Assembly (NCBI GenBank): GCA_002005505.1
Contig: KV908614.1
Span: 15,138-40,137, forward strand
DNA length: 25,000 nucleotides
From: Botryococcus braunii
Taxonomy: Eukaryota > Chlorophyta > Trebouxiophyceae
Reading direction: 5' to 3'
A program made the position numbers and the translations under genes. Position 1 is the first letter of the stretch. Each line of letters opens with the position of its first letter. The notes beneath the pieces were generated by a model. It ran no database searches, was not told where the DNA came from, and saw only the letters and a program-made list of their open reading frames with translations. Shown one piece after another: positions 1 through 8,672 of the stretch.

Positions 1-252
1 GGGGGGGGAGGGTGGGACGATGCGTAGTGCTGCTCAGCGCCAGCCCCCCGTGGGCAAGTTGCTAGTATTCAGTCTCTCCATCCTTGCAGTTCCTTCTTAT
101 TGGTCGGCCTGGAGCAATGCCCGCATGGAGAATAAAGAAATTGGCTTATTCTCAGCCCTTGCCCTCCTGATCTGCCAGTACATCAGCACCTGGAATAAGC
201 TGTGCAGCATACAGTTACAGCAGAAGCCCAGTGTTTTGAATAGTGCCCAGCA

Positions 253-500
253 CACCCCCCTTGTCCTCGGTCCCATAAAAAGTACCAGCGATGGAAGGCA
301 AGAATATTACTTCCAGGGCCTGACACATGTCTTCTGCATATCCTGCAGACCCCCCCCCCCCCCCCCCAGACCGCCTCTCCTCGGTCCCGTAACAAGTACC
401 TAAGATGGAAGAAAATAACAATACTTCTAAAACCAGACGCATATCTTTTGCGTCCTGAGGGGAGACCCCCCCTCCCTCCCCGGTCCATGACACGCAACAA
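253..500. repeat. Diverged tandem repeat, unit about 100-120 bp
   Basis: Two clear copies and part of a third follow each other. Each starts with a C-run, then a TCCTCGGTCC-like block, then ATAA-AAGTACC, then GATGGAAG, then an A/T-rich part and a GCATATC-like block. Copy 1 is about 253-347, copy 2 about 348-467, and a degraded copy 3 leads into the CA tract. Copy 2 begins with an 18-nt C homopolymer (350-367). The copies are clearly related but not identical, so the array is old. No coding potential is claimed. Confidence 0.6.
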
Positions 501-535
501 GACAAACAGACACACAACAATACACGCACGCATGC

Positions 536-582
536 ACGTGCGCACACACACAGGCGCACACACACACGCACACACGCACACA

Positions 583-629
<47 letters not shown>

Positions 630-697
630 CACGCGCACACACACACACACATGCACGCGCACACACACACACACACACATGCACGCGCGCGCACACA

Positions 698-735
<38 letters not shown>

Positions 736-779
736 GACACACAACAAGACACGCACGCACGCGCGCACACACATACAGG

Positions 780-834
<55 letters not shown>

Positions 835-859
835 AGACACACACACAGACACACACACA

Positions 860-920
<61 letters not shown>

Positions 921-936
921 ACACGCATGCGCATAT
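536..936. repeat. (CA)n compound microsatellite
   Basis: About 400 bp of almost pure alternating purine-pyrimidine sequence: CA repeats broken by GCGC, ATGCACGCGC and CAGACA variants. A longer block (ACACAACAA, then ACGCACGCA, then AGGCGC) occurs at about 511-560 and again at about 735-790, so part of the tract grew by duplication of a larger unit. Long open frames here encode only His-Thr or Cys-Val repeats and are artefacts. Alternating CA/GC of this length can adopt Z-DNA; that is inference. Confidence 0.97.
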
Positions 937-1285
937 GCACCCTGGATCAAAAGCCTACATGCAGAAAAAATAATTGGCTTTTCTTCAGCTGTCACAACTC
1001 TGAAAATGCTGAGGCCCCACCAAGTAGCATGTGCAGTGACTACATCGTACAAATCCAAGATGAAAATAAACCCAGGAGGCTATACAGAAGTAGATGAGTG
1101 ACAAATTACGCTCCCTGACATGCAAGACAGGTGCACCCGTGCAAGGTATAGACAATCATGCACCAAGCCCGAGTACTGAGTTCGATATCACCCCCGAAGA
1201 TGTTTCGACGTCCTCAAATAGATGACATATGTAGCTGCAGTATGATTTAGATAGTGACAATTGTATTGTTAGTGTTTCTACCATG
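937..1285. other. Unannotated flank, no gene seen
   Basis: Unique-looking sequence between the CA tract and the inverted repeat. I see no convincing coding region, splice-bounded exon, RNA gene or element terminus here. Confidence 0.5.
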
Positions 1286-1344
1286 AAGACTTTGGGATGT
1301 CGTATCAGGCCTTCGCGGCCCTAATAAGATAAACCCAAAGTCTT
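1286..1344. repeat. Short inverted repeat (11-bp perfect stem)
   Basis: AAGACTTTGGG at 1286-1296 is exactly complementary to CCCAAAGTCTT at 1334-1344. The loop holds a second small palindrome, GGCCTTCGCGGCC (about 1309-1321). The transcript would form a two-step hairpin on either strand. It could be the terminal hairpin of a non-autonomous transposon or a structured RNA. No target duplication or element ends were found, so its identity is open. Confidence 0.55.
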
Positions 1345-1379
1345 GTTGTTTAGCAACACCAAATGACACATGTTGTCAT

Positions 1380-1830
1380 TACCTGCCCCTCTGGAGTGCA
1401 GGCTTTCCGCAGCCGGGGGGCGGTTGCCTTGGATGCCCGCTGGGAGGCTGATAATGGGGACGCGGAGGTAACGCCTCGGCCGCGCAAGAATCTACGCGTT
1501 TTGGTAGGGGAGACAAATAATTTCGGAAAAAATTCGGTTGCCAACTGTCTTTGAAATAAGGAGGCCTCAGCTCCGCCGAGATGCGGTGTAGCTCCGAGGT
1601 CCGGAAGCCATCCGTAAGCCCTCTAAATCGCAAATCTAGTGTGGGAAGATGGGAAGAGGCGGCGTGGCAGCCTGAGCGGAGGCTTTTGTACAGCCTTTGT
1701 ACAGCTTTGTATTGCGGTGTATTGCTGGGTGACGCCGCGCTGTCGAGGCCCGCAGAGGCCAATTCGCGCCACGTGACCCTGCCATGTGCTGGTATTGCTG
1801 CGCTGTCGAGGGGCGCTGCACGGCGTGCCA
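1380..1830. promoter_or_regulatory. CpG-rich block, possible CpG-island-type promoter
   Basis: This block is richer in G+C than its surroundings and keeps many CpG dinucleotides (for example near 1423-1500 and 1732-1825). It contains the palindrome CACGTG near 1770, an E-box core, and a short repeated motif GCGCTGTCGAGG (about 1737-1748 and 1800-1811). It lies upstream of the candidate exon at 2503. A promoter or first exon of a host gene is possible. Overlapping open frames on both strands are what GC-rich DNA gives by chance and are not called. Confidence 0.3.
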
Positions 1831-1968
1831 TAGTGCCACTGATTCATGTGAATCTGTCATGTGCACTGTTGCTGACAGCCTGACATGACGGTAAACTGAC
1901 GTGCAGACCTAGCCAGATCTAGAAATTCAATCCAGTCTACTTGGGGAAACCGGTTGCGTTGCAGCTGG

Positions 1969-2227
1969 TAAGACGAGGTTGGGGAGAGGAATGAGCAAGG
2001 TGGAAAAGCCGGCCATGTACCGGGGGACGATGCGACCTTGCGGTGCTTACAGAACATAACGTGACCAACCACAAATGACTGGGAAGCATCTAGCAGCAGA
2101 TAAGACGAGGTTGGGGAGAGGAATGAGCAAGGTGGAAAAGCCGGCCATGTACCGGGGGGACGATGCGACCTTGCGGTGCTTACAAAACATAACGTGACCA
2201 ACCAAAAATGACTCGGAAGCATCTAGC
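1969..2227. repeat. 132-bp tandem duplication
   Basis: The segment starting TAAGACGAGGTTGGGG at 1969 is repeated from 2101 with only a few base differences and one extra G. The second copy ends at AAGCATCTAGC (2227). Near-identity suggests a recent duplication. Open frames here simply repeat themselves and look non-coding. Confidence 0.9.
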
Positions 2228-2502
2228 GTGTTGGTACGTAAAAAACTAGCGGGATGGGAAGCCGTGGCGTCCGTGGCTTGACATCCCGACAGTGTCTTTC
2301 CCTGCTTCCGAGTCTGGCCTCGTGCTCCACTTCCGTACTTTGCGAATTTCAAATTTATCTGTTTTGCTGTTATGCACTTCTCAAGAGTGACCGTTATGCA
2401 ATCGTGGATCGCAACGCACGCAACCTAAGCTGCGGATCCTATTTCACACGGGTTTGTTGACTTCTTTTCGTGATCCATTCGATGCATGTCTTTGATGTAC
2501 AG
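2228..2502. other. Unannotated flank, possible intron
   Basis: No repeat or gene recognised. If the candidate exon at 2503 is real, this would be the end of the preceding intron: a T-rich stretch near 2450-2470 and 2489-2493 precedes the AG at 2501-2502. Confidence 0.3.
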
Positions 2503-2643
2503 CGGCAAAACAACAGTACTCTTGGACTCGCCGCTGATCCCGCTAGGAAGGCTTTTTTGGACGAGCTGGAAGGCACCATGCTGGCAAAGCCACAGCACAG
2601 CTTCGTAGAAGTCGATGTGACAGAAATCTATACAGATTTGAAT
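2503..2643 (+). CDS. Candidate single internal exon of an unrecognised host gene (47 codons)
   Basis: An open stretch of 141 bp lies exactly between a possible splice acceptor (TGTACAG, ending 2502) and a strong consensus donor (AAT|GTAAGT, donor at 2644). The length is divisible by three, giving a phase 0-0 exon with no stop. The translation has balanced amino-acid use (for example LGLAADPARKAFLDELEG and SFVEVDVTEIYTDLN), unlike the low-complexity frames around it. I do not recognise the protein. No partner exon was found: upstream is the CpG-rich block, downstream the sequence soon reaches transposon A. It could be an exon of a gene split by large introns, a relic, or chance. RNA evidence would decide. 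Confidence 0.4.
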
Positions 2644-3161
2644 GTAAGTGGGGAGGTTGCAGATGCAGATCGAAGGATGGTGCGTTAACAAAAGCACTGC
2701 AGAGCATGCAGGTAAAACCACAGCCTGATTAGATGCAAGACTGTGTGGGAGCTTGCAGAAACAGTAGCAAAACACACATGTAAAAAGTGCAAGATGTATG
2801 AGGAGTGCGATGTACACTGTGGTATCATGACCTAAATTAAGTTGTGAGTTGTTAAGAGAGGACAAAGGCAGGATATCTGCAAGGATGGAGGTTTTGAACA
2901 TATTGCGAGTTCAGCATGTATATGGCGAAGTTGAGCATGTCAGTAGCGGCAGCACGTCACATAAAACATGATGGCATTAGAAGCTTGAATCTGGAATCTT
3001 GAACCAGCATTGTTGAACCTTGTCTGCCGATGTGGTCAACGTGGTACTGTGTGTGGTCATGTGTGTCAGGTGTGATAGAAACACAGAGTGCAAAAGCGGG
3101 GTTGAGTCGAGGATAGCGGTTTGAACGTGTTGCAAAGTTCAGCCAGAATATTGTAGAATTG
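2644..3161. other. Unannotated flank, no gene seen
   Basis: Sequence after the candidate donor up to the ATAAC repeat. Open frames on the minus strand have no recognisable composition or motif. Nothing further supported. Confidence 0.4.
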
Positions 3162-3218
3162 AACATAACAGTTGTTGGGCATATAACATAACATAACATA
3201 ACATAACAGTTGTTGGGC
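3162..3218. repeat. ATAAC microsatellite flanked by a 19-bp direct repeat, at the broken end of element A
   Basis: The 19-bp word AACATAACAGTTGTTGGGC occurs at 3162-3180 and 3200-3218, with ATAAC/CATAA units between. Homology to the copia family starts at 3218, so this repeat marks the junction where element A lost its 3' part. Confidence 0.75.
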
Positions 3219-6200
3219 TTCAGGCCAGACAATGCCTTCTTCAAGCGACACACTGTGTTACCATCCCCATTTTCAAACCCAGGAGTTGAGTGACATACAC
3301 CTCCTCCTCTAATTCCCCATTCAGGAAAGCAGTCTTGACATCCACCTGGTGAATTTCAAGACCCTCTTGTGCAGCCACTGACAGTAAGGCTCTCCTGGAT
3401 CCATAACTGCTAGTTGGGGCAAAGACTTCCATGACATCTACTCCAGGAATTTGCCTGCATCCTTGAGCTACCAGCCTAGCCTTGAACCTCAGCACATTGC
3501 CATGGGCATCCATTTTCACGGAAAAGATCCAATGAACTGGAATCACTTTATGGCCACGAGGTCTAGGGACATACTCCATGACCTCGTGGGCATCCAAAGA
3601 ATTCTGCTCTTCTTGCATAGCAGCCTTCCAATATTCCCACTGAGGGGACTTCTGTGCCTCCCTCAAGCTGGAAGGCACACTAATCTTCCCAAACCGTACC
3701 CCTGTGTGCTTCCCCTGATCTGGCTTGCTCTCACTCTCTCTTTCACCCACTACTCTTTCGCTGAATGTCGCCGCACTGCACCTGGGTGCAGGTTGTGAGG
3801 ATTCTGACTTTCCTTGCTGCTCTCTCTCTCTTTTCGACTCACAGTTTGCCCTTTCGAGCTTACTGCTTCGCACTCTCACATCATCCTCCCAGACACAGGT
3901 ATCTCTCGGAAAGCTCTTGTAATTGGGCAAATTCTCACACTGTCCAAGCTTCCGATTCACCTCCTCATCCACACTCTTACATGTCTGACGTGCTTCAGCC
4001 TTGTCAGAGCCCTCACAGGCAATTGAACCACTCTGCACAGCTTGGACACTTGGTCTGTATTGGTGTTGTGCCCATGTCTCTCTCTCTCTCTGTCTGCTCC
4101 CCACCAAACATGAGCGCTGGGGCGCGGGCCAAGCAGCACACTCACAAGCATAGCCCACACTTGTGTGGCTGGCACCACATTGTCTTTGGGCATTACAGAC
4201 AGAACTCACATCTCTAACAATTCCCTCAGGCACTGAACAGGTCCCACCCATGCATCTCAACTCGCTTGGACCATTTTCAGTCTGATCAGAGACTGTCCCC
4301 CTCTCTTCACTCACAGTTGAAACAGGTCTCTCTTGCACCTGACTCAAATCCTGCGCTTCCCCTGGTCCCTGTGACTTTGTGTCACCATCAGTCAGCCCCT
4401 CTCTCTCACAACTCTCTCCCTTATCCTGTGCCAGCAGGATTTCTCGAGCAGCAGCTCGTTGCTCATAACGTTGGGCCCGAGATGGTCCATTCAAAGGCGG
4501 AGTTGCAGTAGCAGGAGGAGTATTCCGGAGGGACTGCTGTGCTCGCTCCAAGGTCCGTTGATGCTGCCCACTGTCAGAGCCTCCTCGCGCAAGTCGTTGA
4601 AGTGTATCCAGTACCCCGGACTGGTCCAGATCCAGCTGAGGTGGTTTCTCACTAGGTCCATGAACAATTTCTGGAGTGCCCTCCTCTTGGGAAGGCTTCC
4701 CCTGACATGCAGGCTCGGTTGCAGCTTGGTCAGGGGTCCTGGGAGGGTGCTGTCAGGTCTGTTGCTGGGGCAGGGAGCGCTGATAGCCTGGTTCTGAGTG
4801 CTGCACGGAGGTGAGGAGACTGTCGGGTTGCTGAGGTGCTGCTGAGCTGGCAAGCCTTCCGGATACGAGAACTGCAGTGGCTGGTCAAGGAGGGTGGACA
4901 TTCCCACCCGAGAGGCTCCTTGGATGTGTTCCACAAATTGGACATCTCTGCTCTCTCTCCAGACCCCCCCTCCCAGATAGATACGATATGCCTTGGACAC
5001 TGGGGAATAACCAGTGAACGTGCCAGGCACAGCCTTCGGTGCAAATACCCCCCTCTGCTGATCGGGCACATGCACAAATGCCAGGCACCCCCACGTACGA
5101 AGAAGTGATACATCTGGCTTGTAACCCATGAATAATTCACAAGGAGTGAGAGGCCTGCCTGTACTGGGTCCCATATTCAGGAGGATGCAGGCTGTTTCTA
5201 GGGCCTCTTTCCACATGACTGGACTGGCACCTGCAAAATTGAGGAGGGTTCTGGTTCGTTCCTTCAAGGTCCTGTTGGCTCGCTCTGCTATCCCGTTCTG
5301 CTGGGGAGTGTAGGGTGCAGACATCTCCAGCTTAGTGCCCTGAGACGCACAGAACTCCTTGAATCTGGAATTAATAAATTCTGTGCCTCTGTCACACCGA
5401 ATGCATTTGACAGTGGTCCCTCTTTCTGTTTGCCAAAATAGAATCAGGTCCCTGACAACGGAGGCAATTACATCCTTTGACTTTACTGGTAGGACAGCCT
5501 TCCATCCAGATGCCTCATCAGCTACAGTCACCCAAAAGCGTTCCCCAGAAATGGCTGCTGGTGAAATGGGGCCCACAGTGTCAATATGAATTCTGTCAAG
5601 AGGATTTATTGCAGGCCTGGAACTTTCACCAAAGGGGGGACGGGTGTGCTTCCCCTCAATACATGCTTCACAATATTTTGGACAGTTCTCACAGGATGAC
5701 AGGGAGGTACCAATGCCTGTGACCAGCTGTTCATTGCTCAGGCGCTGCATCCATGGATCACCCGGATGTCCCATTCTGCTGTGCCACAGAAATCTTTTTG
5801 CACAATCATGCTGCAGGTTCTTCATGGATTTTCTCTTCACTGCAGCTGCCAGTGGTAACAACCGTTGCACTGGGGGAACAGATAAGCAGTCATGTACATA
5901 ATAAAGACCTTTCTCTGCTCTAATGGGCATCTTCCAGCCATTCGGGCCAGAGACTGTGGTAAAGGCACCCATGCTGTCTGTGGTAAAGCAAGCTCCATCA
6001 CGAAGGGCAGCAGAGACAGACAAGATGTTCATCGTTGCAGAGAGAACACGCTGGACATGATGCAGCCAGAGTGGGATAGATTGCTGGTTCAATAGGCAGA
6101 TTGATCCAGTGGCAGTAATTCCTCCTGTTGCATCAGACGTGGCCAGCTGCAGAGGGATGGGAGCAGCATGTACGGTGGGAGCATGTAGCAGTGACAGATC

Positions 6201-7343
6201 ATTGACAAGATGGACTGACGCTCCACTGTCTACCAACCAGGACTGTTTGGAAATTCTCCCCTTGCATGGTTTGAGAACATTATAGGATACCACGTGTGGC
6301 ATACCTTCAGGTGGAGGAGAAGGTGGACCAGGTGGTGGATGCAGCAGTGGGAACGCTCCTGCTGCAGGGAAGACATGCTGGACTGCTGGTGGGGGCTGGG
6401 GTCCTCCAGGAAACTGACCTTGGGGCCACATGCCTGCCAGTTGCTGCACTGCTGCTACCACATTCCTCTGGGTTTCTGCGTCCCTCTGTCTCTTGCGGCA
6501 GTCTCTCTAGAAGTGCCCCTTTTTGTGGCAGTAGTTGCACGTACCACGTACCTCCACCTTGGTCTCTGTGTCTGCAGGCTGTCTGGTCTGAGCCAAAGCA
6601 CATGCAGTAGGGGTAGGGACTGCTGCAGCCAGTATTGGTTGTGCAGTCATGACCACTGCAGGCAGATCTGGGTCATCATCGTAGCCCGTTGCTTCTGCTG
6701 TGGTGGAGATGAGGTCTGCCAGCTGGTCCAAGGGATAAGCCACGGCTGTAGGCAGTAGTCCAGGGGGGTTGGCAGCTGCTGGCAGGCCCTGCACAATCTG
6801 TGTGGCCACGTGCCCATCCAGGAGATCATGACCGTTTCTCTTCAAGCAACCTTTCAGATTGATCATCCTATTGACGTACTGGGAAATGGTTTCACCTTGT
6901 TTCATGCCACGGGACATCTCCTTTAGCCAGTCAGCATTAGCCTGAGTATTGTAGCCTCCCACAAACTTCCTACAAATATACACATATGCATCATATGCCG
7001 ATGGTTTACTTGACAGCTCCCCCAACCAGTCTTTCGGAACTGATTCATACAGTAACAACAATGCTGCGGCATTATGGGTAGTCCCAGGCATAGCTTGTTG
7101 GATGGCTGGCAAAGAGCCCTTGGCATCGTTTGCTGCAGTGAATGCATTATCCCACACCACAAAGTTCTGGCCTTTACGTTGCAGTTTTATATGTACCTTA
7201 ACCTGTGTGGCAATGACCTTGGGAAGGGTGTCTCCTTCCCCCCTTGAGGTACTGGGAGTGCAAGGTTCCCTGGTGGGAGTTGATGTGGACTCCTCCCCTG
7301 CTGACTTGGATTCAGAGCTGGTGCTAGTACCCTTCTTCTTCAT
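3218..7343 (-). pseudogene. gag-pol of element A, decayed (Gag, protease, integrase, start of RT)
   Basis: The polyprotein would make Gag, aspartic protease, integrase and reverse transcriptase. Gag runs from ATG at 7343 to a CCHC zinc knuckle (CNYCHKKGHF...RDC), where the family Trp codon is TAG (6509-6507). The frame continues after this stop through the protease motif VDSGAS, the HHCC pre-integrase zinc finger (LWHSRMGHPG ... CENC ... CEAC) and an integrase core with IDTVGPIS, RCDRGTEF and QQNGIAERANR, so the DDE triad is kept. A one-base deletion near 4735 shifts the frame in the integrase-RT linker. A second near 3284 shifts it within RT, shortly after TAFLNGELEEEVYV. The gene stops after a fragment corresponding to the RT KKALYGLK motif, before YVDD. 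It cannot produce RT. Confidence 0.93.
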
Positions 7344-7358
7344 GCTGTTTGGAACTGG

Positions 7359-7874
7359 TCAGTCGTCGCTCCTTTCTGACAGTCTGGAGTCTCCGTCCTC
7401 GTCCTCACTGTCGTCCTCTGTGACCCACTCGTCCACGTGGAATTCGCCCTCGCCACAGAGAATTAGACCATCAATGAAGTCGTCTCCCAGGCTGCTCAAA
7501 GCTAGCTCAATAGCTGCGTAGGCTGCCTTCTCTGTCCAATAGGTTTTGTGTGACGGACCGCCTGTTTGCTGTAGGCACCTCTCAAAAATTGCTCGTGTTA
7601 GATATCCAGGCTCTCCGTTGATGAATGAGATTTCCCAAACAGTGAATTTAGAAGCTGGATATCTCGGAAAGCGTTCTCGGAACCACCGAGGAGGCGTCCG
7701 TCCGTGAGCTTTGTGGACGAAGTCCTTCACCAGGAATGCTCGTTCTTCTATCGTCCGTGGTCCTTTCTCTCCTCCTGCCTTTCTTCGCTCGTTATATGTT
7801 GGAGGAGGAGGTGGAGGTGGAGGAGGTCTACGTCCGCCCGTGCTCATGCGTCCGGTTGGTCTCTTTCGCGCCAT
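7359..7874 (-). CDS. Extra ORF upstream of gag in element A (171 aa, unknown function)
   Basis: The intact ORF lies between the primer site and gag. The protein has a basic start (MARKRPTGRMSTGGRR), a run of nine prolines, a central globular-looking part (PRTIEERAFLVKDFV ... WFRERFPRYPA ... SFINGEPGYLTRAIFER ... YWTEKAAYAAIELAL) and an acidic Ser/Asp/Glu tail. Element B has a clear homologue in the same place, roughly 55-60% identical by eye, so it is conserved and not chance. I recognise no domain. Its TGA is followed by 15 nt and the gag ATG in the same frame, so readthrough would fuse it to Gag; termination and reinitiation is the other option. Standard copia elements have no gene here. 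A Gag-accessory or nucleic-acid-binding role is only a guess. Confidence 0.75.
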   Translation of the reverse strand: MARKRPTGRMSTGGRRPPPPPPPPPTYNERRKAGGEKGPRTIEERAFLVKDFVHKAHGRTPPRWFRERFPRYPASKFTVWEISFINGEPGYLTRAIFERCLQQTGGPSHKTYWTEKAAYAAIELALSSLGDDFIDGLILCGEGEFHVDEWVTEDDSEDEDGDSRLSERSDD

Positions 7875-7928
7875 AGCAGACTACTTTTGCCCAAGTCATA
7901 CATTTTACATGCCCCAGCAGAAGAGTGG

Positions 7929-7941
7929 TGGGCCCATAACC
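7929..7941 (-). other. Primer binding site of element A (half-tRNA-iMet type)
   Basis: On the minus strand GGTTATGGGCCCA follows the LTR end directly. It is complementary to TGGGCCCATAACC, the anticodon arm of eukaryotic initiator tRNA-Met, as in Drosophila copia, and not to a tRNA 3' CCA end. Confidence 0.85.
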
Positions 7942-8672
7942 TGGCCTAACTTCTGAGTTCGGCGTTCCCTGTATGACCCGGCACGAGGGTGTTTAGCCCG
8001 GCGACACTCTTGTTGTATGTCGAGTAACAAGCAGTGGCGATTATGAATGAGATGACTTGACTGGCAACAGTTAAGTAGCAAACACCCGAAGTGCTTTTGA
8101 TGTCCCAATCAAGTCTTACAATGCTTATTGCTCTCTCTCATCACTCAGCAATTCAAACTACTCTATCTACGAAGTTACTGATAGTCTGCATTACCGATGT
8201 CCGATGAGCTAAGCAGTAGCACCTTTCTATTACACATTATCTAGACCCTTTCCTAATCCATTGTTCTTGTGCATGTGATGTCCTGACAACAGTTTACCTG
8301 TATGACCCGGCACGAGGGTGTTTAGCCCGGCGACACTCTTGTTGTATGTCGAGTAACAAGCAGTGGCGATTATGAATGAGATGACTTGACTGGCAACAGT
8401 TAAGTAGCAAACACCCGAAGTGCTTTTGATGTCCCAATCAAGTGCCTCATTCCTTCGAGCCATGAGCATATAGCCTTTCGAGCAAACCGTGTCTGATTAC
8501 CTCATCCTCCCTTATCGACGTACAATTGGTCTAGATTGGTTCTGGCAGAACTCCTAGGTTCTGCCACCTATTACTCATTCTAATAAATGTTCCCACTGGT
8601 AATTGGAGCTGATCTGGCCACTATTACTCATCTGAGGGAAAGGCACCAAAATGTTCTGTCACTATTATAACA
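7942..8672 (-). repeat. LTR of element A (731 bp)
   Basis: On the minus strand it starts TGTTATAATAG at 8672 and ends GGCCA at 7942, next to the primer site. It aligns over its length with the 728-bp LTR of element B but is clearly diverged. Two copies of a 147-bp module lie at 8443-8297 and 8114-7968. The poly(A) signal seen in B reads AATAAG here. The ATG at 8651 on the plus strand lies within this LTR and is not a natural Helitron start. Confidence 0.92.
7968..8443 (-). repeat. Internal direct repeat of the element A LTR (2 x 147 bp)
   Basis: Segments 8297-8443 and 7968-8114 are essentially the same 147-bp sequence in the same orientation. They are separated by about 180 bp unlike the module. 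The arrangement is the same in element B. Confidence 0.93.

Larger units (their letters stand above)
3218..8672 (-). mobile_element. Element A: truncated Ty1/copia LTR retrotransposon
   Basis: Read on the minus strand the order is LTR (8672-7942), primer site (7941-7929), extra ORF (7874-7359), gag-pol (7343-3218), then abrupt loss of homology inside reverse transcriptase. The remaining RT, RNase H, polypurine tract and 3' LTR are absent. It is the same family as element B by LTR layout, extra ORF and closely similar polyprotein, but it carries a nonsense codon and two single-base deletions. The intact end abuts Helitron sequence at 8673. Confidence 0.93.

Noticed and set aside
183..1101. Long open frames on both strands across the CA tract
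   Set aside because: They translate to Cys-Val or His-Thr repeats; a dinucleotide repeat has no stop codons, so length means nothing.
1379..1831. 150-codon minus-strand frame in the CpG-rich block
   Set aside because: Several frames are open at once, as expected for GC-rich DNA; no motif or splice support.
8651..8672. ATG at 8651 as start of the Helitron protein
   Set aside because: It lies within the LTR of A, so the real N-terminus was displaced by the insertion.
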